From NCBI GenBank assembly GCA_945879145.1, contig CAMCUZ010000003.1:1-64000 (forward strand): a DNA stretch of 64,000 nucleotides, read 5' to 3'. The DNA comes from an uncultured Mediterranea sp. GTDB lineage: Bacteria; Bacteroidota; Bacteroidia; Bacteroidales; Bacteroidaceae. The translations under genes were made by a program, and so were the position numbers. The notes under the pieces are model-generated. The model made no database searches and was not told where the DNA came from. It saw only the letters and a program-made list of their open reading frames with translations. Below, one piece after another: positions 30,112-40,650 of the stretch (the first letter of the stretch is position 1; the number at the start of each line of letters is the position of its first letter).

Positions 30112-30895
30112 AAACTAAAGCCAGCACACCTACGATGGCACAATAGATGGCAAAACCTATCAACTTACCTCGCTTGACGAGGTTAATCATCCAGCGACAG
30201 GCCACACACCCTGCTACAAAAGCAGCCACAAAGCCCACTGCCAACGAGAGCATCGGAATGTCTCCAGCAATGGCTTCGCCCTTCATCATCTTGAGCGTAT
30301 CGAGCAACGCCTCACCCAGGATGGGCGGAATCACCATCAAGAAGGAGAACTGGGCCAAACGGGCCTTGTCGATGCCGAGAAGCAGTCCGGTAGCAATGGT
30401 ACTGCCCGAGCGCGAAAGGCCAGGCATCACGGCACAAGCTTGTGCCAGACCTATCACAAAGGCAGCCCCAGGGGTGATTTTATCCTTAGGGCGCGGCTTG
30501 GCATAGTAAGAAAAGGCCAACAGCGCAGCCGTCAGCAGCAGGCAACAACCTACTACCATCAGCCCCGAGCCAAAGATGGCCTCTACCTGATCCTTAAAGA
30601 AGACACCCACAATACCGATTGGAATCATCGAGACCAAGATATTGATCAAGTAACGCATTTCATCATTCATCTGACAGCGGCAGGCTCCTTTGAGCAGCCA
30701 AGCCACCTCTTTCCAAAGAATGACCAGTGTACTGAGTACCGTTGCCACATGCACGACAATGGTAAAGGCCAGGTTTTCCTCTCCCTCGACACCAAACAGG
30801 GCAGCTCCAATGGCCAGATGGCCGCTGCTGCTCACGGGCAGATATTCCGTAAATCCCTGGACCAAACCAAGGATCAAAGCTTCAATTACATCCAT
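30104..30895 (-). CDS. uppP: Undecaprenyl-diphosphatase
   Basis: '[27 protein letters not shown]', '[18 protein letters not shown]'. Confidence 0.95.
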   Translation of the reverse strand: MDVIEALILGLVQGFTEYLPVSSSGHLAIGAALFGVEGEENLAFTIVVHVATVLSTLVILWKEVAWLLKGACRCQMNDEMRYLINILVSMIPIGIVGVFFKDQVEAIFGSGLMVVGCCLLLTAALLAFSYYAKPRPKDKITPGAAFVIGLAQACAVMPGLSRSGSTIATGLLLGIDKARLAQFSFLMVIPPILGEALLDTLKMMKGEAIAGDIPMLSLAVGFVAAFVAGCVACRWMINLVKRGKLIGFAIYCAIVGVLALVFA

Positions 30896-30913
30896 ACGTT
30901 GTGAGTTGATTGA

Positions 30914-31147
30914 TTAGTTATCCGATTGTTTAGGTTTACGCACCACGGCGTAAATGATTGAGACAAAGCCTATCAGGCAGACGATAGGGGCCACCTTAAT
31001 CCGACGCACGCTGAAGATGTCCGGTTCGAAGTGCTCGGGCGACGACGAGGGGCCCGTCATCAGCAGAAAGCCGATAATCACCACCACCATGCCTGCAGCC
31101 AGGAGCAGGAAGTTCATCTTGTCGAAAGCGAATTTATTCTTATCCAT
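30914..31147 (-). CDS. DUF3098 family small membrane protein
   Basis: 77 aa, two TM, 'IFSVRRIKVAPIVCLIGFVSIIYAVVRKP'; between uppP and ftsX. Confidence 0.85.
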   Translation of the reverse strand: MDKNKFAFDKMNFLLLAAGMVVVIIGFLLMTGPSSSPEHFEPDIFSVRRIKVAPIVCLIGFVSIIYAVVRKPKQSDN

Positions 31148-31176
31148 TGTTATGCTATAAATATTCCTATACCTTA

Positions 31177-32055
31177 TTATATATAATACATCTCACACGC
31201 CTTCATGCGCAGGTAGCGGCCCACGGAGAAGAGGGCGCAAAGCCAGGTGAGCAACACGCCTGAGAGCAACACGGCCAACGAGACCAACAGCATGACCTCG
31301 GCAGTAACCACGGCTGAGAGTTCCGGTTCCCATTGCAGCAAACGCTGGGCTCCAACCCAAAGCAACGCATCAGCAAGCAGGGCCGACACCACACCCATCC
31401 CCACACTACGCCGCACAAAGGGACGGCGGATAAAGCTCCAGCTGGCCCCCGTCAGCTTCATCGTGTGAATCAAGAAACGCTTGGAATAGACCGTCAGTCG
31501 GATGATGTTGTTGATGAGGGCAAAGCTGATGAAGGTGAGTACCCCAGCCAAAGCCAACAGAAAGATACTGATGCCGCGGATGTTCTTGTTGACCGCATCC
31601 ATCAGGTCCTTGGGGTAGGTCACCTCCTGCACGCACTTGTTCTTCTTGAGTTCCTTCACGATGAGAGCAATGCTATCCGAGTTGGCATAGCGGTTGTTGA
31701 GCTTTACCTCGATGCTGGGCTTGAAGGGGTTATAACCCAGGAACTCAGCTGGGTCGGTACCCATAGCCTCGGTCTGTTCCTTCAGCGCCTGCTTCTTCGA
31801 GATGTATTCGCTCTGCCTCACGTAGGGTTCCTTGTCAAGCTGACGTTTCATCTGGGTGATGTCCCCCTCACGCATCTCGTCGCTCAGCAGGATGGAGAAA
31901 CCGATATTCTCGCGCACATAGACCGACAGGTTACGGGCGGTGAGTCCGAAGAAGACCACCAATCCGAGCACGAGCAGCACCATCAGGATGCTGACTCCCG
32001 CCGTCAAGTTCTGCATGCCGCTGCCTGTGGAGCGATGTTCACGTTTCTTTTTCAT
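31177..32055 (-). CDS. ftsX: Cell division protein FtsX-like ABC permease
   Basis: FtsX topology; 'VREKIGFSILLSDEM'-like start and 'NIIRLTVYSKRFLIHTMKLTGASWSFIRRPF'; start at internal ATG. Confidence 0.9.
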   Translation of the reverse strand: MKKKREHRSTGSGMQNLTAGVSILMVLLVLGLVVFFGLTARNLSVYVRENIGFSILLSDEMREGDITQMKRQLDKEPYVRQSEYISKKQALKEQTEAMGTDPAEFLGYNPFKPSIEVKLNNRYANSDSIALIVKELKKNKCVQEVTYPKDLMDAVNKNIRGISIFLLALAGVLTFISFALINNIIRLTVYSKRFLIHTMKLTGASWSFIRRPFVRRSVGMGVVSALLADALLWVGAQRLLQWEPELSAVVTAEVMLLVSLAVLLSGVLLTWLCALFSVGRYLRMKACEMYYI

Positions 32056-32963
32056 TGCAATCCTCCTCTTTTCTTTCTGAATACATAAATCATGGAGCTG
32101 CTCCGCTCCTTGCGTACCAGCGAAGCCCACCAAGCCGGTATGCCAGCCAACAGTCCGCGAAGAAAGGCACCCTTGTGGTGCATGTGCTTTTCGCTCAACA
32201 TCGACACGTAAAAGGCATCAAGCGGCATAGGGAAGCGTTCGGCCAGGATAAAGCCATGCTTCTCACCCATCTGCTGGATGGTGTTGGGCGTGAAGTGCCA
32301 CAGGTGACGAGGTACGTCGTATGCCGCCCAATAGGCTCCATACTTACGGGCATCCCACGAAGTGCAGTTGGGCACAGCCACAATCAGCACACCTCGTTCC
32401 TCAAGCAACTGATGGATGCGCTTCCAGGTGGCCTCCAGGTCGTAGAGATGCTCCATCACGTGCCAAAGGGTGACCACGCGGTAGGCCCCTTCGGGCAAAG
32501 CATCGAGCGAGTGGTCAGGCAACACCTTCAAGCCAAAGTGCTCTTCGGCAAACTGGCGGGCCAGTGCGCTCTTCTCCACCGCATCCACCTGCCAGCCCCG
32601 GCCGACCATCTCAGCGGCAAAGTATCCTGTGCCGGTGCCGATGTCGAGCAGACGCGCCTTGGTGGCATGCGACTCACGCTCCACAAGCTGTGCCTTTCGG
32701 CGAAGCATATAGCTACGCGCCCAATGATAGACGCGGTTCATCATTCCCTTGCGTGTATCGGTATGACTGATGTAGTCGGGAGCTTCGTAGTAACGCGCAA
32801 TCTCCTCCTCAGCAGGGGCATCCTGCGTCATCAAGAAACCACAACGTGCACAACGACACAGCTTGAACATCTCCCCTGACGCATAACTATCTACACACGT
32901 CAGAACAGGTTCAAGCCGCTCATCACCGCATAAGGGGCATTTTGTCAAGCTGAATCTCTTCAT
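32052..32963 (-). CDS. Class I SAM-dependent methyltransferase with N-terminal zinc-ribbon
   Basis: 'CPLCGDERLEPVLTCVDSYASGEMFKLCRCARCGF', 'ARLLDIGTGTGYFAAEMVGRGWQVDAVEKS', 'HVMEHLYD'. Confidence 0.88.
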   Translation of the reverse strand: MKRFSLTKCPLCGDERLEPVLTCVDSYASGEMFKLCRCARCGFLMTQDAPAEEEIARYYEAPDYISHTDTRKGMMNRVYHWARSYMLRRKAQLVERESHATKARLLDIGTGTGYFAAEMVGRGWQVDAVEKSALARQFAEEHFGLKVLPDHSLDALPEGAYRVVTLWHVMEHLYDLEATWKRIHQLLEERGVLIVAVPNCTSWDARKYGAYWAAYDVPRHLWHFTPNTIQQMGEKHGFILAERFPMPLDAFYVSMLSEKHMHHKGAFLRGLLAGIPAWWASLVRKERSSSMIYVFRKKRGGLQ

Positions 32964-33056
32964 ACGTACGGGCACACTACACCTAAATTTGGCGCAAAAG
33001 TAGTAATAATCGCTGATATAGCAGGCCAGCGTTAAGTAGTTTTAAGAGAAATAGGT

Positions 33057-34448
<1,392 letters not shown>

Positions 34449-34560
34449 TTAATGCATTAACAGGCTGCAAAATTAGGAATATATCACCACACGGCCAAAA
34501 AAACGGCACGAAAAGCGTTCCACCTGCCGGGACACCATCTTTTGCTCTCTGGATAGGCCA

Positions 34561-35487
34561 CTATACCCGTTGCTGCATACTGCGAAGCGAAAGCATGTGG
34601 GGCGGCACACAAGCCACTACAGCTTGACGAATCAGTTCAAGCAGGGCATGGCGCACAAACTCATGGGGTGTAGCCAGCACGACCTCACGCGTGGGAACGG
34701 GCAGGGCAAATGGGCGCACCAGCTCACGTTGTGAAGGGGTGAGCTGCTCTAAGGCCAATTCGGGGATGAAGGTGACGCCTTGTCCGCCCTCCACCATCCG
34801 CATAAAGGTCTCGATGCTGCCCAGGGTGTAGGCCTTCTTGCTCTCCTGAGCCGATTTGAGGCGGCAGAACTTGACGAGCTGGTCGCGGAAACAATGCCCC
34901 TCGTCAAGTAGCCAGAGGAACTCATGCTGCAGCTCCTCGGTACGGATAGAAGAGGCCTGTGCCAGCTTGCTGCCCCGTGCCACGTAGGCAAAAAACTGCT
35001 CGTAGTAAAGCGTCTGCTGGTCGAACTCCTTGCGTTCACCCAGCTTGACGAGGATAGCGGCATCGAGCTCGCCCTCATGCATGGCCCGATAGAGTGCCTC
35101 GGTCTGCATCTCCACCACGCGCAGGTCGGTCTCTGGGTGCTGCCTCCTCAACAGAGGGAAGAAGCGGGGAATCAGGTAGGGGGCAATGGTAGGAAGGACA
35201 CCCAAGCGGAAGGTACCACTCAGCGAGTGCTTCTCCTCCTCCACCACATCACGCAGAAGTGAGGCATGAGCCAGCACCTCCTCAGCCTGAGCTACCACCT
35301 TCTGTCCGATGGGCGTGAGGCTGACCTGCTGTGAGGTGCGTTCAAAGAGCTTCACCCCCAGCTCGTTCTCCAGTTTCTGAATCATGGCACTCAGCGTGGG
35401 TTGCGTCACGCCACATTGGTCGGCCGCCTTGGCAAAATGGCGCAGACGGCTCACGGCTACGATATACTCCAGTTGTTGTAAGTTCAT
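34561..35487 (-). CDS. oxyR: LysR-family regulator, OxyR-like hydrogen peroxide activator
   Basis: 'MNLQQLEYIVAVSRLRHFAKAADQCGVTQPTLSAMIQKLE'; 'LWLLDEGHCFRDQLVKFC' with the OxyR redox-Cys context. Confidence 0.87.
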   Translation of the reverse strand: MNLQQLEYIVAVSRLRHFAKAADQCGVTQPTLSAMIQKLENELGVKLFERTSQQVSLTPIGQKVVAQAEEVLAHASLLRDVVEEEKHSLSGTFRLGVLPTIAPYLIPRFFPLLRRQHPETDLRVVEMQTEALYRAMHEGELDAAILVKLGERKEFDQQTLYYEQFFAYVARGSKLAQASSIRTEELQHEFLWLLDEGHCFRDQLVKFCRLKSAQESKKAYTLGSIETFMRMVEGGQGVTFIPELALEQLTPSQRELVRPFALPVPTREVVLATPHEFVRHALLELIRQAVVACVPPHMLSLRSMQQRV

Positions 35488-35600
35488 ATCAGTTTACTGT
35501 GTAAAAGGTCCTATTCCGGCGGTAAAGATACAAAGAATTTTGGAATTCAAAGGGGATGAATAGATAGCATCTATACTTCTATTGTCCATATCTGTTGCAC

Positions 35601-35625
35601 AGATACCAAGAAGTAGGTATCTTTG
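35601..35625 (+). promoter_or_regulatory. Promoter for 35697 gene with inverted repeat overlapping the -7 box
   Basis: AGATACC-AAGAAGTA-GGTATCT overlapping TATCTTTG (35618-35625); TTG at 35595-35597. Confidence 0.55.
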
Positions 35626-35696
35626 GCATCGAGAAAAGGGTCATACCCGCTCAAGTAAACCAACTATTAACCTATAAATTCAAGGAGAACAGAAAG

Positions 35697-36260
35697 ATGA
35701 GAAGTATTACGACATTTGATTTACAGTATGCCCACCGTTTTTACGGCTTCAAGGGCGAAGCACAGTACCTGCACGGCCACACCGGTGTACTCACCATCGA
35801 GGTAGAAGACACCGTGAACGAAGGAGTGAACATGGTTTATCCCTGCAACGAGATTCAAAAGATAGCTTGGGATGTACTGAAGAACTTCGACCATGCATTG
35901 ATTCTTCGTCAGGACGATCCCCTGCTACCCGCCATTCTTGAGGTATATGACAAGCAAGGCATTCGCAACGGCCATCCGCAGAACACGATGAAGGGCGAGG
36001 CCTTTAAGACCGAACTGGCTACGGCCTATCCCGATGCCCGTCTGGTCGTAACCAAAGAGACGATGACCGTTGAGGGCATGATTAAGATTGTCTATGAACT
36101 GCTGAAGGAGAAGCTCAACATCGCGAAGATTACCTTTACGAGCGGTGTGAATGCAGCATCGTGCGAGTTCGACAGCCGCAAACAGATTGACCGCTGTCCG
36201 CTCTGCGGCATTTCGCTCAACGAAGAGGGCATCTGCCCCAAGTGCGGCTACCGCAAGTAA
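35697..36260 (+). CDS. queD: 6-carboxytetrahydropterin synthase-like (PTPS/QueD family) with C-terminal zinc-ribbon
   Basis: 'FDLQYAHRFYGFKGEAQYLHGHTGVLTIEVED', C-terminal 'CPLCGISLNEEGICPKCGYRK'; start at internal ATG. Confidence 0.85.
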   Translation: MRSITTFDLQYAHRFYGFKGEAQYLHGHTGVLTIEVEDTVNEGVNMVYPCNEIQKIAWDVLKNFDHALILRQDDPLLPAILEVYDKQGIRNGHPQNTMKGEAFKTELATAYPDARLVVTKETMTVEGMIKIVYELLKEKLNIAKITFTSGVNAASCEFDSRKQIDRCPLCGISLNEEGICPKCGYRK

Positions 36261-36366
36261 TCAGTCGGCCATAGTGTCATAGCGAAACAAGAAGCGAGAG
36301 CAGGGAGAGCCCCACCAAAGGCCCCTGCCCTCGCTTCAGCTTTTCCAGCCATACGTGAGATAAAAC

Positions 36367-36435
36367 CGCCAAAGTTCGGAGTAAAAAAGCGCCAATCTTC
36401 GGAGTAAAACAGCGCCAAAGTTCGGAGTGAAACAG
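36367..36435. repeat. 23-bp tandem repeat x3
   Basis: CGCCAAAGTTCGGAGTAAAAAAG / CGCCAATCTTCGGAGTAAAACAG / CGCCAAAGTTCGGAGTGAAACAG. Confidence 0.85.
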
Positions 36436-36439
36436 TTCC

Positions 36440-36883
36440 AATCGCTCAAAGACAGCCATCCGCACCTCCGACAAGCGGCACTTCACAGACCCAAGCATCG
36501 CCACCTCAGTGCTTAGAATCAAGCCCGATATGCTGTTGATGGACTTTGAATATTTCGGCTTTCTGTTTGAGGCACTCTGTACGCGTGATATCCGTGTATA
36601 TACCGACGCCAACGACGGGAAGGTATATCACTACCGCGACAAAAATGGGCTGGAGGCAGATATGATCATTCAGCTGGCCGATGGACGCTGGGCACCCATA
36701 GAGGTCAAGATGGGAAGCCGACAGATTGAGGAAGCCGCAGCCAATCTACTGAAGCTGCAATCAAAGATAGATACCGAGAAGATGGGCGCTCCTTCGTTCC
36801 TCATGGTGTTGACAGCAGGCGAATTTGCGTACCGCCGCAACGACGGTGTACTAGTAGTTCCTCTAGGATGTCTGAAAGATTAA
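36440..36883 (+). pseudogene. C-terminal remnant of an ATP-binding protein (DUF4143 family)
   Basis: Frame from 36440 reads NRSKTAIRTSDKRHFTDPSIATSVLRIKPDMLLMDFEYFGFLFEALCTRDIRVYTDANDGKVYHYRDKNGLEADMIIQL...; no P-loop N-terminal domain upstream. Confidence 0.8.
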
Positions 36884-36910
36884 TTCTTCACGGCTGAAGT
36901 GTTTGATGTA

Positions 36911-36940
36911 CACGGCTGAGAAGTTAATTGCTCAGCCGTG
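36911..36940. terminator. Hairpin after ATPase remnant
   Basis: CACGGCTGAG AAGTTAATTG CTCAGCCGTG. Confidence 0.45.
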
Positions 36941-37282
36941 AAATGACAACAAAAGAGGCACATCATTCCCTGCTGTGTCTATCTATTCAGCATGGAAGCT
37001 GCAAGTTCGTCAATTGTTACAGCTGTTATAATTGAGCTGTTATATATATATATATGTAGGCCATACCATTCCCTAAGCTTTCCGTGAAGAATCGTAGAGG
37101 ATGCTAAGGAAATGATAAGAGAATGGCAAAAACGATACTTACAATATTACTCTGTTACTGGACGGAGGGTACTGAACCGTTGAAGGCAAACCACTCTTTC
37201 TACCGATTATTGTTCCCATACCGCTTACTACTTGTTCTTCGGGAGACAAATTTACGATTGTTTTTGCTATTTACCAAGCATA

Positions 37283-37371
37283 CTTGAGCCAAATCGATGA
37301 AAATTTACGCGATTTGGCTCAAGAATAACCTATACTAAAGCCAAAACAATGAAGAATTGCTCGATTTGGCT
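37283..37371. repeat. Two neighbouring hairpins sharing CGATTTGGCT
   Basis: CTTGAGCCAAATCG-13nt-CGATTTGGCTCAAG (14-bp perfect), then AGCCAAA...CGATTTGGCT. Confidence 0.75.
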
Positions 37372-37661
37372 GAATAATCGGCATTCACCTTGTTGCCGCA
37401 GTCCCTCACCTCTTCCTCAGCCGCAGCTCTAATCAATCGCTAATCTGGAGTTAAATCAGGATTATGTACTTTATGGAATGTCACTGAGGTTGTCATGCTC
37501 GAATTTGTCATAGTCATGGCTGATAGCTTCGGAGTTGCCAACCGGATGAGCCCTTCGATGCAGTAATAAAAATCTGATGAAGATACCCATCTGAATGATA
37601 GGTATCTACTAACCATGGTAAGTTAACCACATACGAAACTTAAAATATTTGAGAAAAAGTG

Positions 37662-37691
37662 TTGCTTTATTGATTTTTCTTTGTACATTTG
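37662..37691 (+). promoter_or_regulatory. Promoter of the UpxY-like locus (-33 TTG, -7 TACATTTG)
   Basis: TTG, 19-nt spacer, TACATTTG, about 480 nt upstream of the ORF. Confidence 0.6.
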
Positions 37692-38112
37692 CAGCGGACT
37701 ATAAGCACTTGATTTATTAGTCGGTGATAGATGCGCTCTTTCATGACAATAGACAAGATAAGCCTACGCCAAGCTAATAGTGGTAACGTTGCAAAGAAAC
37801 AAATTACCATGAAAAAGCGGGAGAATGGGTAGGGAGTAAGAGTCCAAGACATATTAAAGGCGTTTATCAGACGCTTTGTTTAAGACACACCGAAATCTAG
37901 CAAATTACGGAATATTCTGTCTTGAACATAGCCAACGGTAGATGTCCAGGGTATGATTTTATCAATTGTAAAGCTGTATAGGCTTCAATGCGTCTTGCTT
38001 AGACAAGCAAGAACTATTGTGCTATATCGCTCTTTACGAAGAAGATAATTCATATCGGCGTGGGCTCTAACGTTGTCTGTTCAACAGAATTAGGCAATGC
38101 TAGAGCCTCGGT

Positions 38113-38149
38113 GTGTGGAACGGACAGCTGACGTTTCCACGCTTTTTTT
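38113..38149 (+). terminator. Leader terminator/attenuator hairpin immediately upstream of the UpxY-like ORF
   Basis: GTGTGGAACG-GACAGCTGA-CGTTTCCACGC then T7. Confidence 0.65.
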
Positions 38150-38168
38150 ATGTCCTTATTGCTACGGC

Positions 38169-38867
38169 ATGAAAGACATAATGACCGATATGAACGCATT
38201 GCTTAATGCGCATACCACACAAGGCAACAACCCGCCGCCCCACATTGGATTTACCTCCAATGTCTTCCCCAATGAGCATAGCTCTCGACAAGGGGCGTCC
38301 TCGGATTATATACCAAAGGAAGGCCATCAATGGTACGTACTTCGGGTCACTTACAATAGAGTAAAAGCCGCATACAAAAAGGCTTTGTCGATAGGAATTG
38401 AGGCTTATGTGCCTACACATTATGTCCAGAAAATAATAGTTGGGAAGAAGAAGCGAATCATGGAGCCTCTTCTTCCCAACATTCTTTTTATATATGCCAC
38501 AAGAGATATGGCCAATGCCTTGGTATGTAAGTCGGCCAACTCACCATACTACATCAAATATTATTTAAATCGGACCCTTCAGCCAGAAGCAAACGGCAAG
38601 CATCCACCACTGACCATACCATTTGAATCCATGATGAATTTCATCAAAGCCACGAGCACGAAGAGCGAACATGTGCGCATCGTGTCACTGGAGCAATGCC
38701 ACTTCAAAAGCGGTGATACCGTACGAATCATAGCTGGAGAGTTTGAAGGCGTGACCGGTAAAGTAGCCCGTGTAGCAGGTCAGCAACGAGTAGTCATAGA
38801 AATGAAATGTTTATGCTTGATTGCCACAGCATACATCCCAACTGACTTCATTGAGATAATTACATAG
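38169..38867 (+). CDS. UpxY/NusG-like transcription antiterminator (NGN + KOW)
   Basis: 'QWYVLRVTYNRVKAAYKKALSIGIEAYVPTHYVQK...KKRIMEPLLPNILFIYATRD', 'FKSGDTVRIIAGEFEGVTGKVARVAGQQRVVIEM'; exact start among ATGs 38169/38181/38190 uncertain. Confidence 0.87.
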   Translation: MKDIMTDMNALLNAHTTQGNNPPPHIGFTSNVFPNEHSSRQGASSDYIPKEGHQWYVLRVTYNRVKAAYKKALSIGIEAYVPTHYVQKIIVGKKKRIMEPLLPNILFIYATRDMANALVCKSANSPYYIKYYLNRTLQPEANGKHPPLTIPFESMMNFIKATSTKSEHVRIVSLEQCHFKSGDTVRIIAGEFEGVTGKVARVAGQQRVVIEMKCLCLIATAYIPTDFIEIIT

Positions 38868-38890
38868 TATAACCTTTAATATTTGAAAAG

Positions 38891-39523
38891 ATGAAGATAC
38901 GGTTAACATATATACTACCTATCATCTTCGCCTTATATTCGTACGGAACGTCTGCACAGGACATGAAACGAGGCTATTGTGTGGAATCTACGGAGAGCTA
39001 CCCACGACATCTTTACATCAAGACGAATATCGTTAACTGGCTTATGGCCATTTCAAACTTTTCGCTTGAAGCAGACCTGTCGCAGCACTGGTCTGTCACT
39101 CTGCCCGTTTCCTTTTCTGCATGGAACTACTTCTCATCAACCGTCAAATTCCGTGCGCTCTCTTTCTATCCTGAAATCCGCTATTGGACCTCTGAACATC
39201 AAGATGGATGGTTCGCAGGGGTTCACTACGGAATTGCATGGTACAACTTTGCCATAGGCAAAAAATACCGCACGCAGGATAAAGGAGGTCATACACCGGC
39301 GATAGGTGCTGGAGTGGCCGCAGGCTATCGATTGCCTATTCACAAGAATAACAGATGGCAGCTGGAATTCTCGTTGAGTCTCGGCATATACAAACTCCAT
39401 CATGACAAATTCCTCAACACCCACAACGGGCCTTGGATTCGTAGAGAGCGGAAGATCTACTTCGGGCCAGACCAATTATCTGTCTCATTGGCCTATATGA
39501 TTGACTTGAAAAAAAGTAAATAG
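38891..39523 (+). CDS. DUF3575 domain-containing protein (outer-membrane-associated)
   Basis: Signal peptide; 'YIKTNIVNWLMAISNFSLEADLSQHWSVTLPVSFSAWNYFSSTVKFRALSFYPEIRYW'. Confidence 0.82.
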   Translation: MKIRLTYILPIIFALYSYGTSAQDMKRGYCVESTESYPRHLYIKTNIVNWLMAISNFSLEADLSQHWSVTLPVSFSAWNYFSSTVKFRALSFYPEIRYWTSEHQDGWFAGVHYGIAWYNFAIGKKYRTQDKGGHTPAIGAGVAAGYRLPIHKNNRWQLEFSLSLGIYKLHHDKFLNTHNGPWIRRERKIYFGPDQLSVSLAYMIDLKKSK

Positions 39524-39525
39524 AG

Positions 39526-40617
39526 ATGCGATTGAATAACCAATATCAAGCTATTAAACTCCATACACTAGTTGGTGCATGGACTATTCTGATTGGTCTA
39601 TTGATTTCATCATGCGATGTGCATGAGTTCCCTAAGGATAAAAATATACACTTTACTCTGCGACTAAAGTATACCACAGACATGCCCTGGACGACATTCA
39701 ATTCAGGCAACTTCTTTCAAAGAACTGTAAACAGCCGAAGCACCGACCTAGGTCGCCCGATACGCTGCATAGTTAGGCTCTATGGTGTGACAGGCGGCAC
39801 ACGTGCCGATGTGACAGCTAATTATCAGGAATACATTTACTACTCCTCTTCCACAGATAGCACCAGCAATGTATTTCCCATTGATATACCCCAAGGTGAT
39901 TACCAAGTCATGGCCTGGGCTGACTTCGCCAATGAGGCAGATGGTACAGGTTTCTACAATGCCGACGATTTTGCAGATATCAAAGTTCCATCTCCATATA
40001 TAGGTAACACCGATTACAAGGATGCTTTCAGCGGAACTGCAGAAATTAGGCTGGCTGATTTCCTCGAAGATAGAGCGAATATGAACAATAAGACCATCAC
40101 CATAGAGATGAGCCGGCCATTGGCCAAATACGAATTTATATCGACAGATTTAGAAGAATTTATGGCTCAGGAAGCTGAGGCGCAAAAGAAAAAGGCAAAA
40201 GCCGGAAATACCGAATCGCAAAACGATGAAGACACCAAGGCGACTATCAACCTGAATAACTACAGCATCAGATTCTTCTACGACGGATATGTACCCTCAT
40301 CCTACAGCATGTTTACAGATAAGCCTGTAGATGCTATTACAGGGGTATCCTTTGCGGGTACTTTCAATGTATTGTCTGATGACGAAGTATCATTAGGTTT
40401 TGACTATGTCATGGTCAACCACAAAGAGACGACAATCACCGTCAAGATGGGACTGTTCAATCAGCAGGGTGAACTTATCTCACTGACTAACCCCATTGAT
40501 GTACCACTCAAACGCAGCACGCACACTCTGGTACGAGGGAGATTCTTGATGGAGAAATCCAATAATTCCGTCACGATAGACCCCTCATACGAAGATGACT
40601 ACAACATCATTTTATAA
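39526..40617 (+). CDS. Fimbrillin/FimB-Mfa2-like surface lipoprotein
   Basis: Lipobox 'LLISSCDVHEFP', beta-rich fimbrial subunit-like sequence; located between DUF3575 and DUF6562-like genes. Confidence 0.6.
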   Translation: MRLNNQYQAIKLHTLVGAWTILIGLLISSCDVHEFPKDKNIHFTLRLKYTTDMPWTTFNSGNFFQRTVNSRSTDLGRPIRCIVRLYGVTGGTRADVTANYQEYIYYSSSTDSTSNVFPIDIPQGDYQVMAWADFANEADGTGFYNADDFADIKVPSPYIGNTDYKDAFSGTAEIRLADFLEDRANMNNKTITIEMSRPLAKYEFISTDLEEFMAQEAEAQKKKAKAGNTESQNDEDTKATINLNNYSIRFFYDGYVPSSYSMFTDKPVDAITGVSFAGTFNVLSDDEVSLGFDYVMVNHKETTITVKMGLFNQQGELISLTNPIDVPLKRSTHTLVRGRFLMEKSNNSVTIDPSYEDDYNIIL

Positions 40618-40650
40618 TTCACATTTTTACTAACTAAAATTGTTTTTCTT

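Noticed and set aside
37040-37056. TATATATATATATA run
   Set aside because: Simple low-complexity AT repeat; no further support for function.
37110-37290. Possible integrase-like fragment (MAKTILTILLCYW.../NDTYNITLLLDGG)
   Set aside because: Too short and ambiguous; no catalytic motif could be identified.
36950-38168. Invertible promoter upstream of the UpxY-like gene
   Set aside because: No pair of long inverted repeats flanking the promoter and no adjacent serine/tyrosine recombinase could be seen.
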